Assembly (NCBI GenBank): GCA_026214975.1
Contig: JAOBSW010000820.1
Span: 62,001-126,000, forward strand
Direction: 5' to 3'
From: Gentiana macrophylla
Taxonomy: Eukaryota > Streptophyta > Magnoliopsida > Gentianales > Gentianaceae
DNA length: 64,000 nucleotides
A program made the position numbers and the translations under genes. Numbering within the stretch: the first letter of the stretch is position 1; every line of letters begins with the position of its first letter. The notes under the pieces are model-generated. The model was not told where the DNA came from, did not search any database, and saw only the letters and a program-made list of their open reading frames with translations. Shown one piece after another: positions 9,091 through 20,708 of the stretch.

Positions 9091-11835
9091 CTATACATTG
9101 AGTGGGCCAGCCAAGTGAAGTGGTGTAGGACATTTGTCTTTTCTGTGTCCAGGAAGACCGCAATTTGAACATTTTTTGATATGCCGGCCGACCGAAAGTA
9201 TCCTCCTAATCCTGGCAGATTTACGTTCTCCGTTTAAACGTATCCTCTTCGTTCTACATCGGCCTCGTTTTCGTCCATGCCGTATCCGGTCTCCCGACAC
9301 ATTATCCTCTCAATAGGTGGAAGAATAACGTATGTTCGAACATTATATGGGAGTTTCCAATGTTCTTCAATAGGAACAGGAAACACGCGGCCTTCATAAA
9401 TACGTTTGAAGCACACCACTTTGAAATAAGGATGACAACCGTCATAAATGTTCAAACGACGTTCTGCGACAGCTGCAGCGGCATGTACACATGGTAGCCT
9501 ATGTGCTTGCCACTCTCCACAATAGCACTTCTGGTCATAGATATTAACTCTGCTGCTGCTATCAAGATTCGACACCTGAAACTCAACGGCGTCGATGGGA
9601 TAGAGCGTGAAGTTTATTCTACGATTAACCGTATCCATCACCTGCGTTTCAACTTCTGGTGCTAATACACTACTACAACCGTATGCTAAGTCTCTCCTCT
9701 TATGATACCAACATTGTAACGTCTTCCTAACGAATTTGAGCATATTCGTTATATTCATGTTCCGTGCCTCGAGAAGTACAGCGTTGAAGCTCTCAGCATA
9801 GTTGCTTGTCATGATAGCGTATCGCGTTCCAGGAAAATGTGCCCGTGCCCAGTATTTCACACCAACATTCTCCAAATAAGTATGAACCTCCGCATCTTTC
9901 TGCTTAATCTCTTCAAACAATATTTTGAATTCCCCTTCTGAACAAGTGTAAGATGCTTTCTTTAATGTTATTGGACAAAATCTTTTCTTACCGTATGTGT
10001 CATTGACGTTCATGTCAAGGTGGTGGTAGCAATATCCATGGTAAGCATCTGGAAACACTCTTTCAAGGGAAGACTTGATTGCTTGATTTCTATCCGAGAC
10101 AAATGACAAATCTCCCAGATCCTCACGTTCTCCGATTGCCTTTTTCAAGTGGTTAAATAAATACGCCCACGAATCATTGCTCTCACCATCGGCTATGCCA
10201 ACGCCAATGGAAACAAGTGATCCCGCATCTACTCCGACAAAGAACTAATAAAGTCCCCACGCACTTATTCTTCAAATGAGTACCATCTACGCATAGTATG
10301 GGGCGACAAAATTTGAATCCAACAATACTAGGTCCCAACGACATAAAACAATACTTGAACCTACCCATGCTATCCGTTTATATGTCCATCAATGTATCGG
10401 CATTTGCTTCCTTAAGCATGTGAAAGTAGCCATCCATCTTAGTATAAGACTGTTCTGGAGTTCCACCAATCAGACGTAAAGACTCTTGTATACATCTATA
10501 AGCTTGGTCATAACTAAGGGATAAGCCGAATTCTTTATTCACCGCAACTTGAACATTCTTTGCTTTAAATTTTCCCTTAAGTTCAATAATGTCGTTCCTT
10601 ACCAAACGGCCTATAGAAGAAGGTGTGGCTTGAGCATGCTGATTACTTATGCTTTCCAGTCCACATGTATTTTTTGCCTCATACTCGGTTATCTTGAAAT
10701 AGTGGACATCGTCACCTCACCTTCCTACAATTCAACTCCCATTCACATTTATTCGATCGCTACATTCCAAATGATTTATCCTTATCGGACCTTTTCGTTT
10801 GAATCGATACCTATTCTTCATTGCGTGATATCGTAATACGTCACGCATCTCATCTTTATTTTTGAACAACTTTCCAACATACAAACCATCTTCGTCTTCA
10901 ATGGTAATCGCCCCTCGTGCTAGGCACACACGATATTTCAATTGGTGGAAGATTGTCTCCAAAATCACCTAAATCACTCCCTCCATCACGATCTTTTGCA
11001 CGCTATATGTGTGTCGGGATTCAACATGGTGTGCAACACCGTGGTTTAAAATGAACCGCCTAGGCCAAAACTTGGTTGAACTGAATAATCGTAACACTAC
11101 AATTCGTTGTAGGTGGAGCGTTATGACTCGTATTCAGAATTTGGGGTCCACCACGTAATCCACGACTTGTATTCAAAAGTGGTATAGTCGGAGTTGTTGT
11201 AGTGTCGTTAAAAGGTTGACTAGAGCTACCAAATAGTAGTTCAGTGAATGATGTATTCGGTACCTCACTGAGTATATGATCGCACGCAGTATGGTGTATC
11301 GAAACCCCGTAATCGGCATATGATCCGATCGTTCTCTTCCATTATCAAGAGTATAAATATCAGGAACCCTTGCTGAGAAAATCTCTGGTTGAGCACAACG
11401 AACAAGATTGTCATCGTTACTGGGAAAATCTTCACCATAGTTTTCTTCATTTAAATCAATCGTGCACTCATTTAAATCAATCATGGTCTCATTCATATCT
11501 CTCGGAGGATCATAACTAACCACTTTTTTGGCATCAACACATAGTTTCACGGGAATATTTGCTAATTTTTCACAAATGTAACCGTACCATGAGTCATCGT
11601 CAGAAATCTCAACATGTGGCGTTTGGTGTGTTCCACCGGTCGTGTACAATGCTTTAATGTTCAGCTTATACCCATGAGGATCAATGCCAGCTCTCTTCTA
11701 AATTTTCTCCGTCATTTGGTCAAATGAAATATTCCCGTTCACGCAAGTGAAATAAGCGGTTCCATTCGAATAAGACCATTATTTACCGGATTTGTGATTC
11801 CACTTCCCATTCAAAGTAAATGAAATACCCAACAT
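9091..11835 (-). pseudogene. Mutator-like (MULE) transposase, decayed
   Basis: A DDE transposase of the MuDR/MULE type can be followed on the minus strand across several frames. The N-terminal part starts at ATG 11835 (MLGISFTLNGKW) and has two in-frame stops before a 158-codon open stretch (11649-11173). The MuDR N-terminal domain (LYVGKLFKNKDEMRDVLRYH) is at 10968-10732. The first catalytic Asp is in CVDGTHLKNK (about 10283), the second in FVSDRNQAI and the Glu in SNYAESFNAVL, both inside the 304-codon frame 10148-9234. A SWIM zinc finger (CYCGEWQAHRLPCVHA) follows, and then a zinc knuckle (CSNCGLPGHRKDKC, 9300-9091 frame). A frameshift near 10240 separates the first Asp from the rest. A TTTTTTCTCAG at the upstream edge could be a splice acceptor. 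The protein would cut and paste its element in the nucleus. The terminal inverted repeats were not found. Confidence 0.85.
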
Positions 11836-11916
11836 GTTGTCACCTGAGAAAAAATCAATAACCACTCATCAGTATCCACAAGTAATTTGAAACTTTGAAA
11901 TAGGTCCATGTAAGCA

Positions 11917-11918
11917 TA

Positions 11919-11963
<45 letters not shown>

Positions 11964-11999
11964 GTGTGTGTGTGTATGTATAGGTGTGTGTGTGTGTAT
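11917..11999. repeat. (TG)n(TA)n(TG)n microsatellite
   Basis: About 80 bp of alternating TG and TA dinucleotides. No function inferred. Confidence 0.95.
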
Positions 12000-12238
12000 C
12001 TATATATAGGGAAATAGTACACACACATACATATAAATATAATGACAACTTCTACGTATATAATCTTATATATATAAACCAGTTACAACTTTGGACAGTA
12101 TGAAAATGAACTCGACACGACTACGATATCCAATGTACATATATACATGACACATACAATATCCGTTTGTGACTGTATATATTTTTACATACTATGTACA
12201 CACGATATCCGAACCCTTATGATATTCGTTTATGACTA

Positions 12239-12304
<66 letters not shown>

Positions 12305-12325
12305 GTATGTATGTATGTATATATG
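12239..12325. repeat. (TG)n(TA)n microsatellite ending in (TATG)n
   Basis: TG repeat followed by about 25 TA units and a few TATG units. Any ORF across it is low-complexity artefact. Confidence 0.95.
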
Positions 12326-12524
12326 ACACAAACAGACACACACAAAGTCCGAATCCATGTGTATATCCGATTGATACAAATATAGATATACATAAGATTG
12401 GAAATTAGTGTAGTCATTCATTATCCAAGTTACGGTGATGTTTTGTTTGTTTGGAACTTAGTGTGATTTTGTTGAATTTCCGGTTGTTAGATGTTTAAGG
12501 TACGGCGGTGCCACGACGGGAGGA

Positions 12525-12746
12525 GTGATGGAGATGCCGGACGACGAGTCCGCTAAACAAAGATCGAAATACATAATCTACAGGATGCCTCACTTCCGGC
12601 TGAGGCTTTACCAAGCTGCTGAGTGGAGAGATGAACAAGAGAACCTACAAATCCTTTACGAGCTGTCCTATAGGACCTCATTTCTTGCAGGCATGGGGAA
12701 GGCCATAACTGGTGAGAAGGAAGGAGTGGAATCGAAAACAACCTAG
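12525..12746 (+). CDS. Unrecognised 73-codon ORF, doubtful
   Basis: A short frame starting MMEMPDDESAKQRSK, charged and without a motif I recognise. Local base composition is more balanced (higher GC) than the AT-rich flanks, which is the only argument for coding or gene-derived sequence. An imperfect 25-bp duplication (CCTCACTTCCGGCTGAGGCT near 12588 and CCTCGCTTTCGGGTGGAGGC near 12758) brackets its second half. It could be an exon captured by a transposon or chance. Confidence 0.2.
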   Translation: MMEMPDDESAKQRSKYIIYRMPHFRLRLYQAAEWRDEQENLQILYELSYRTSFLAGMGKAITGEKEGVESKTT

Positions 12747-12903
12747 ACCTACAAGAACCTCGCTTTCGGGTGGAGGCTTTCACCGTAAGGCAGAAAGGAA
12801 GTCGTCGATGTTATTGTCGTTGTTCGTTCTTATTTGTGTTATGTGTTATGTGTTATTAGTTATTTCGTCGCCGTCGTATTTGGTTAGGTTACATTATCAG
12901 TAA

Positions 12904-13296
12904 TATTAGGCATATGCATAAACTAAGCCATTAAATTATAAAAATCAAACTAAGGTAATTATATACATATACTAAAGATCTGAAATGATAAAAAGGCTAA
13001 ACGCAATTATTATAGTAAATATGATACTAAAGACGATACAAGGGAAAAACATAATTTTCACATAATGAGTATAAAATATATTATATGTAGGATAATGTTA
13101 AAATTATGAAATAATGTGAAAATTCTTAGCATACTTAGTATAATACACTTAGTATATATTATACTTAATATATTATATACTAATTATGTGAAACTGATTA
13201 TGAAATCATAGTAAACATTATATGATACCAAAAAATTGCTTTTCTAAACAAAAAAAAATAATTAAAATAACTAGTTATTGGCATTAATCATGTTTT
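12904..13296. other. AT-rich intergenic stretch; no gene seen
   Basis: Simple AT-rich sequence with repeated ATACTTAGTATA-like words around 13130-13180. No coding frame and no recognised element edge. Confidence 0.5.
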
Positions 13297-14092
13297 AACG
13301 CCATTAATATTGGCGTAAAACCAGTTTTAACGCCGCTAATAATGGCATTAAACCATGTTTTACGCCAATAATAATGGCGTTAAAACAGGATTACCGCCAG
13401 CAACTGGTTCATCGTCTTCATCATTCTGTTAATCACAATTTACACACCAATTTACACAAACTTCATCATTCAATACAATATCTCTATATCTTAATACTAC
13501 TTACGCCAATAACAAACAATCTATCATAAAAGCAGGCAGACATAGGCGTTAATTCAGCAACTAATAATCATCTTCTTCATGAAATTCAAAACAACAAAAA
13601 ATGTTGGGTTAAATTGAGATGGAAGTTGCAAGTAAACAAAATATAGTTACCCATGCCGAACTTCCTTCATGGAGCAGCCTCTTTGTTTGATGATACCAAA
13701 CTTTAAGATTAACAAAGGATTTTGGCGATTTTGATTATGGTTTTTGGTTGAGCTAAGATTTCTTTTGTGGTATTAACAGATAAATAACATTGAAATTGCG
13801 GGGAATTGCCAAATAATTGATTAATGGCGTAACGAGCCTATTTTACACCATTAATATTGGCTTTTGACGCTGATATTAATGGCGTAAAATGGACTCATTA
13901 CGCCAATAATCAAATTCAAACATTTACCTTTGTTATTAACATCGTTAATGCCATTTTATGCCACTATTATTGGCGTAAAATGGGTCTCGTTACGCCAATA
14001 ATGTGTGGATGTGCAGATCACGGTTTAGGGTGGTTTTACGCCGATATTATCGACGTAAATATTGAATTTACGCTGATAATAGTGGCGTTATA
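13297..14092. repeat. Cluster of ACGCC...GGCGT palindromes, possible non-autonomous DNA transposon
   Basis: At least ten copies of short palindromes built from ACGCC and GGCGT around an ATAATATT-like centre, for example ACGCCATTAATATTGGCGT at 13299-13317. They are concentrated at both ends (13297-13385 and 13823-14092) with few in the middle. That is the layout of subterminal repeats in some plant DNA transposons. No transposase, target duplication or longer terminal repeat was identified. Confidence 0.5.
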
Positions 14093-14602
14093 CCTAAACC
14101 GAATGTGGCCCCTTTTGCAACTTTAATTCCGAGGGGAGGGAGGGACAAAGCCTGATTTTCCAAAATCCCCACTATATATGCCCAATGCAACAAATCAAAT
14201 ATGGCCAACAGAGTAAAGGAACTGTAATGTAATATAATTGAAATGATTGCACTGGAATGTAATCTAATACAGTTTGTATAAGATTTCAAAATAAGTGATA
14301 TGATAGATGGTGAATTACAAGGACATATAAGTGATGTAGTAATATGGTGGTGGTAGGGTGAAATTTCCAACCATCGTCGTAAATACATCGTATCAAGTGA
14401 CGTTCATAATATTCATATATTTCTATTATCTTACACATAGTAAGATTGCGTATGGTGAAAGAAAGAAGAAATATTTGGTCATAACTCATTATATTTGGCA
14501 TAACGGTTGTACAATACAATCTCTCGATTTAGGGTAGGGTGAGTATGGTTGTATATATTAATTATTAAACGTATGGTAAGAAATGTATCTTGCAATTGTA
14601 AT
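14093..14602. other. Intergenic stretch; no gene seen
   Basis: ORFs on both strands overlap one another and have no recognisable motif. No repeat structure found. Confidence 0.4.
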
Positions 14603-14607
14603 CTGAC

Positions 14608-14860
14608 ACTTTTTTTTTAACAACAAGTGAGAGATTTATATTAAAGTCATATCTAGCGAGATGTTAGAAATGCAAAAGAAGAAAGGTGGTACAAGGACAA
14701 AAAAATAGAAAACAATGTCTACAATTGCCATACAACTTCAAAAAAAAATAGTAGAAAAATACAATTTATCCAAGCCGCACCAAGGTGGAAGCCAAACCCA
14801 TAAAATGCGGTAAGCATATCAAGCTAAAGTGTGCAACATTAAGCATTCAATGGTCACCAT
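14608..14860 (-). mobile_element. Possible LINE/retroposon 3' end, interrupted by a hAT element
   Basis: An oligo-T run at 14609-14618 followed by AACAACAAGTGAGAG and TTTATATTAAA resembles the reverse complement of a plant LINE 3' end with poly(A) tail. The sequence resumes after the hAT insertion at 15327. No coding part remains, so the assignment is weak. Confidence 0.3.
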
Positions 14861-15318
14861 TAGGGCTGAGCATAAAACCCAATGAACTCAATCCAACCCA
14901 AAACCAAACCAAACCAACCCGACAAACCCAAACCAATTGAAACCCTTGGGTTGGTTTATGACCCGAACCGAAAACGTTTTGGGTTGGTTTGGTTTTTTAA
15001 ATTTTTTATTCGGGTTGACCCAACCCAACCCGATAATATATATATTAACAGCACACATAATAACTTTTTCTTTCATAACATGAATTTAGATATAATAAGT
15101 GTGTAAATTTTATAGCATGAATGTGTGAATATAGTTGCATGTTTTGTGGATGAAAACCCGAAACACAACCCAGAGCAACCCGAAACTAACCCGAACCAAC
15201 TCATTGGGTTTTATAGTCATTTGGTTTGGTTTGGTTTAGTTTTCTTTAGAGCCAACCCGACTTATACTATGTAAAAACTCAACTCAATTCAACCCAACCC
15301 AACCCAAGCTCAGACCTA
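14861..15318. mobile_element. hAT-type non-autonomous transposon, 458 bp, with 8-bp target duplication
   Basis: Begins TAGGGCTGAGCATAAAACCC and ends CCCAAGCTCAGACCTA, so the ends are imperfect inverted repeats. The 8-bp word GTCACCAT stands directly before (14853-14860) and after (15319-15326), as expected for hAT transposition. The interior is made of repeated AACCCAACC/GGTTTGGTT words and encodes nothing. Confidence 0.85.
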
Positions 15319-15372
15319 GTCACCATCCCGAAATTATACCAATCCAAACTCAATTAAACTTTTATAGCACGG

Positions 15373-15892
15373 TGATGTGATTCGGTTGGAACCAGATCGA
15401 TGTTTTGCCCAGAAGTAACTAAGAATGAACAATGACGAGCCAATGATCCTGACCAGTAATCCAACTAAATCGTAGCGAGAACGCCCAACAAATGCTCACA
15501 ATCTTTGGTAAATCTCAAAGGTGAACCTTCTACGACGAAGAAAGTTCTCACTGCAAGTGATTTTCAAGCCTTATGACTTGGTTGAGTAAAACTCAATAAT
15601 TTGATTTCTCATAAAATAATTGTCTCAGAATGAATAACTTAGTGTTTCATTTTATATGTATTTTACAATCAAAAAAAGAAACATCTAAGCAATGTGGGAG
15701 AAATTCCCACTTAAAAACGCTTATTATTCTCTCATTTAGTAAAGCGAAATGTTCTTATCATTTAATAAAAGAATAAATAAATAAAGTCTTAAAAATCCAA
15801 TATAAAATAAAACCAACTCCTAATTAATTAAATAATATTCATAAATAAAGACGAATGATGTATCCTCCATAGCATTAACCTGGATCACATCA
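15373..15892 (-). mobile_element. LTR of the small non-autonomous LTR family, inverted, probably solo
   Basis: Reads TGATGTGATTC...GGATCACATCA, 520 bp, and is homologous to the inverted LTRs at 19980-20527 and 19010-19447 and to the forward LTRs at 18399-18926 and 21336-21858. The five bases on each side do not match, so the insertion has been altered or is part of a larger rearrangement. It is more diverged than the other four copies. Confidence 0.75.
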
Positions 15893-16310
15893 ACAGCTTA
15901 TTGCAATCCGACTCGGCCCTTATTTTGGGACGATTGTTAAAGATATTCTTGAAAATTAAAAAAAAAATGATATTTACGCTACATGTTTATTAACAATATT
16001 TTTTAATACATATTCTATATATCATCATTCATTTTAAGACTCATATCAATTTACGCATTCCATCACAAAGAATAATGTTAAAAGTATGTTGTGAATTATG
16101 TACTGAACTTATGTAGTTGTTTATCATCACCGAATAAAAATAAAAAACAATAAAAATATGGGCCAAGGGTTCAAAATGACACAAAATAGACTTAATTAGG
16201 TAAATAGGACATCAAGAAATCTAATTTGATTATAAGGACACAAATTAGATAGATAGACAAAAATACTCTTAATGAATAAAATAAAATAATAAAAAGGGTG
16301 GGGGAAGAAC
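15893..16310. other. AT-rich intergenic stretch; no gene seen
   Basis: No coding frame, element edge or repeat recognised. Confidence 0.5.
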
Positions 16311-16317
16311 GCTGATG

Positions 16318-16551
16318 CTGTTTGTGTTTTGTTTTTTTTTATATTATTTTATTAAAACAACACTCATGTTTGTTTGTGTTTTGTTTTTTGTTTTGTTGTT
16401 TTTTCTTTTTCTTTTTCTCTGGACGTTGATAGCTTCTGTTTGTTGTTTTTTTTCTTTTTTTTTCTTCAGGACATTGAAAGTTATTTTTTCTGTTTTTTTT
16501 TTTGTTTTTTTTTTTATTATTCTTTTTATGTATGGTGAAAAGTTTTTTTTT
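16318..16551. repeat. T-rich low-complexity tract
   Basis: About 230 bp of T runs broken by G, C and A, directly left of the minisatellite. The open frames across it are compositional artefacts. Confidence 0.85.
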
Positions 16552-16555
16552 CCAT

Positions 16556-17490
16556 TGACCACGGTGATGTATTGACCACAACGATGCATTATTACCGCGA
16601 TACATTGACCATCGCGATTCATTGACCACCGCGTTGAAGTGACACCGCGATGAAGTGACACCGCGATGCACTGACAACCGCGATGAAGTAACACCGCGAT
16701 GCAGAGACACTGCGATGAAGTGACACCACAATGCACCGACAACCGCGATGTAGAGACACGCGATGCGATGCTGAGACACCTCAATGAAGTGACACTCACG
16801 ATGCGAGACACCGTGATGAAGTGACACCGCGATGCATCGGCGACAACCGTGATGCACCGACAAACGCGATCTTTGAGACACCGCGCGATGCGATGACCAC
16901 CGTGATGTAGACCTCCGCAAAAAAGAGACACCGCGATGCAGAGACACCGCGATGAAGTGACACCGCGATGCAGTGACCGCTGTGATGCACTGACAACCGT
17001 GAAGCAGAGATACCGTGATGCAGTGACCACCATGATGCACTGACAACCGCGATGCAGAGACATCACGATGTAGAGACACCGCGATGCACTGAAAACTGAC
17101 AACCGCGATGCAGAGACGCCGCGATGCACTCACATTTGATGATGCGACACCACGATGATATTCGATATTTTTCCGACTTAATTGCAGTGACCATCAAGAT
17201 TTAGTGACATGTGACGATGTAGAGAAACCGTGATGAAGTGACACCGTGATGCAGTAACCACCCCCGATGCAAAGACACCCCCGATGCAGAGACACCGTGA
17301 TGAAGTGACACCGCATTGCAGAGACACTGCGATGCAGTGGCCACCCCTGTTGCAGAGACACGCCCGATGTAGAGACACCGCGATGCAGAGACACCGTATT
17401 GCAGAGACACCGTGATGCAGTGGCCACCCCCGATGCAGAGACACCGCGATGCAGTGACCACCCACGATGCAGAGACACCATGATGCATAG
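16556..17490. repeat. GC-rich minisatellite with a ~15-16-bp unit
   Basis: Dozens of imperfect units of the form GACACCGCGATGCAGA or GACACCGCGATGAAGT, with variants in the last bases, in two blocks (to about 17160 and from about 17185). The unit length is close to 15, so all three minus frames stay partly open and give repetitive pseudo-proteins. Base composition differs sharply from the AT-rich surroundings. Confidence 0.9.
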
Positions 17491-18398
17491 ACATTTATTA
17501 TGTGACTCCGTTAACAAATGATACTTTTGTGCAATGACAACAACATTTGCAACGGTTTATGCAATGACACCCAACTATTTATTCTAGTATATATTTGAGT
17601 CTAGTATTACAATTTTGAGCACAATAAGGGACAAAATCCTCACCTCACATGCTAAACACTATAGAAAGACACTCTAACAATCAAAAGATATATCTATGAA
17701 GGATAATAAGATAATCGATAATGAAATAACTCGATATGGTGCGACCTTGTTCTCGGCATTTCACCTCTAAATTGATGCTTTGTTGTCAATGCATTGCAAC
17801 CCAAATAATAGCTTTAGCATCAACCAATTAGCAGACCATAAACGTCGGCATAAGTAAGTACCTATGAAGGCACTTGTTCTTCCATGAAGTATGGCTTGAT
17901 TGCAGCTCTGATTTCTTCATCAAATTTAGGCTCTGTTCAGCTTCACTTTGCTGCTCAATATTCAACTAGATAGTACCACATTCCTAGTTTCAGCTCATTT
18001 TTTGCTCTAACAATTATCGGTTTTGCAGCTCTGTTATAGCTCATCATAAGCAACTCAAAACCATCCAAATATCACCCAAAACACTCGAATCCTCATCAAT
18101 TTTAGCTCGTTTCTTGTCTTTGCTCAATAACATCATGATATGTATCTTAAATACCTGCTTCAAATAGCTTAGATGCAGAGCTTGAAATCTTCATTAATGG
18201 CTGCTCAATACTTTAGCTGGAAATATGCAACTCTTCACTCTCATTGATCGTGTGTTCTTCATTGTTTTATTGCAGCTCAACTTTGTTGTGAACACCCATG
18301 AATTGAAGCTCTACATTTTTGCTCTAATTGAGAAATCTGTTGCAAGTGACAAAATATGAAGAAATATGAAGATTAATATGAAGATTCGATATAAAAAA
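17491..18398. other. Intergenic stretch; no gene seen
   Basis: T-rich sequence with many GCAGCTC or GCTCAAT words between 17900 and 18300, which may be a decayed short repeat. No coding frame recognised. Confidence 0.4.
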
Positions 18399-18926
18399 TG
18401 ATGTGATCCAGTTCATGCTCGGAGGATACATCATTCATGCTATTTATGAATATTATTTAATTAATTAGGAGTTGGTTTTATTTTATATTGGATTTTTAGC
18501 ACTTTATTTATTTATTCTTTTATTAGCCGATAGAACATTTCGTTTTCAGTCGCCAATAGGAGATAGCGCATTTTTAAGTGGGAATTTCTCCCACATTGCT
18601 TAGATGTTTCTTTTTTCTTTTGGTTGTAAGCCTATATAAGGCAAACACTAGCTATTCATTCGAGACAATTATTTTATGAGAAATCAAATTATTGAGTTTT
18701 ACTCAACCAAGTCATAAGGCTTGAAAATCACTTGCGAGTGAGAACTTTCTTCGTCGTAGAAGGTTCACCCTTTGAGGATTTACGGCAAAGATTGTGAGCA
18801 TTTGTTGGGCGTTCTCTGCCTATGATTTAGTTGGATTACTAGGTCTAGGATCATTGGCTCGTCATTGTTCCCCTTAGTTACTTCCTGGGCAAAACATCGG
18901 ATCTGATTCCAACCGGAATCACATCA
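18399..18926 (+). repeat. Left forward LTR (528 bp)
   Basis: TG...CA bounded. Contains a TATATAAG word near 18633 that could be the TATA box of the element. Nearly identical to 21336-21858 except for small indels. Confidence 0.85.
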
Positions 18927-18928
18927 GT

Positions 18929-18941
18929 TGGTAGCAGAGCT
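18929..18941 (+). other. Primer-binding site of the small LTR element
   Basis: TTGGTAGCAGAGC begins two bases after the LTR end, matching the initiator tRNA-Met type of site. Confidence 0.6.
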
Positions 18942-19009
18942 CAGCGACTTCGGTGAGCAAATATCCCTTTTGTTTTTGTTTTTCCTTTATACCTGTTCTT
19001 GCTTTTCTT

Positions 19010-19447
19010 GCATCCAACTAAATCGTAGGCAGAGAACGCCCAACAAATGCTCACAATGCTGGTAAATCCTCAAAGGGTTGAACTTTCTACGACAAAGAAA
19101 ATTCTCACTCGCAAGTGATTTTCAAGCCTTATGACTTGGTTGAGTAAAACTCAATAATTTGATTTCTCATAAAATAATTGTCTCCAGAATGAATAGCTAG
19201 TGTTTGCCTTATATAGGCTTACAATCAAAAGAAAAAGAAACATCTAAGCAATGTGGGAGAAATTCCCACTTAAAAATGCGCCTATCTCCTATTGGCCAGA
19301 AACGAAATGTTCCTATCGGCTAATAAAAGAATAAATAAATAAAGTGCTAAAAATCCAATATAAAATAAAACCAACTCCTAATTAATTAAATAATATTCAT
19401 AAATAGCACGAATGATGTATCCTCCGAGCATGAACTGGATCACATCA
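19010..19447 (-). repeat. Inverted LTR copy, truncated at its left end
   Basis: Begins inside the LTR at ATCCAACTAAATCGTAGG and ends GGATCACATCA, directly followed by inverted purine-tract sequence (TTCCCTCCCGG). About 90 bp of the LTR terminus are missing. Confidence 0.8.
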
Positions 19448-19979
19448 TTCCCTCCCGGTTCGAAAGGATTCGTCCTCGAATCCACCTGGATCGAATAGTA
19501 AGCGTGGCTGAACATATGTGAGTAGGCCCTCATAGTGAAGTACATCCAAGAAAAGTATAAAGGTGAACACTTGAGTAACCAGCCTCTTGTACAAACGAAG
19601 GGGACCAACATAATAATCAGCAACCACAAAATCGAAAGGATGACAATGCACCAAAAATGGATCATGATAAATATGTGTTGCGGCGTATATCTTTTAAGTG
19701 CATAAGCGACCAAATCGACTTGGCAACATTGTCAACGCCCAACAAAGAAGCATGTACACCGCAAAGAAAATGCTTTGGGGTAACACAATACAATGGTGGT
19801 TCAACGGTGGCCACCTGTGTCTCCGCATCCGCAACAGCCATCTCAACCACGGAAGCATCATCATCATCAACTATAAACTCAGATGCCTCAACACTCTCAA
19901 CCCGATGAACGTCAACCAATGCCTCCACCTTGTTAATAACCTCATCCACAATAGGACGAGGCAGCCTCTCATCAAGAAT
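19448..19979 (-). pseudogene. Inverted, frameshifted copy of the element's acidic internal ORF
   Basis: Minus-strand frames 19949-19662 (MDEVINKVEALVDVHRVE...) and 19654-19445 (MVHCHPFDFVVADYYVG...SFRTGRE) correspond, segment by segment, to the uninterrupted forward ORF at 20709-21338, with frame changes between them. The N-terminal part of the ORF is missing. Function unknown. Confidence 0.7.
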
Positions 19980-20527
19980 TGATGTGATTCCGATTGGAAC
20001 CAGATCTGATGTTTTGCCCAGGAAGTAACTAAGGGGAACAATGACGAGCCAATGATCCTAGACCTAGTAATCCAACTAAATCGTAGGCAGAGAACGCCCA
20101 ACAAATGCTCACAATGCTGGTAAATCCTCAAAGGGTTGAATCCTCTACTACGAAGAGAACTCTCACACGCATGTGATTTTTGTGATTCCCTACAACGAAG
20201 AGAACACTCACTCACAAGTGATAAATCAAAGTCAAGAAGACTTCAATAAAAGCTAAGAAGCCAAATTTTATATCATCATAATTGTCTGTGAATGAAAAGC
20301 TAGTGTTTGCCTTATATAGGCTTACAACAAAAGAACTAGAAACTAAAAAGCAATGTGGGATAAATGCCCACTATGAAAAATGTGCTTTATTTCCTATTGG
20401 CGAGGAAACGAAATGTTCTATTGGCTAATAAAAGAATAAATAAATAAAGTTTGAAAATCCAATATAAAAATAATATTCATAAATAGCACGAATGATGGTA
20501 TCCTCCGAGCATGACCGGATCACATCA
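19980..20527 (-). repeat. Inverted LTR copy, complete
   Basis: TGATGTGATTCC...GGATCACATCA. Contains a local duplication near 20150-20215 (CTACNACGAAGAGAAC with CTCACNC) not seen in the other copies, and lacks the TTAATTAATTAGG stretch near its right end. Confidence 0.85.
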
Positions 20528-20708
20528 TTCCTCCCGGTTCGAAAGGATTAGTCCTCGAATCCACCTGGATCGAATAGTAAGCGTGGCCGAACATATGTGA
20601 GTAGGCCCTCATAGTGAAGTACATCCAGGAAAAGTAAATAAGTGAACACTTCAGTAACCAGCCTCTTGTACAAACGAACGGGGCCAACCCTTTAAGAAGA
20701 AAAGTGAA

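Noticed and set aside
16339..17133. Minus-strand open frames of 261-264 codons across the minisatellite
   Set aside because: They are repetitive translations of a ~15-bp unit in several overlapping frames, with a Lys-rich tail from the T-rich tract. No start context or domain supports a protein.
16556..17490. CRISPR-like repeated units
   Set aside because: The units are contiguous imperfect minisatellite repeats without unique spacers, in a eukaryotic context.
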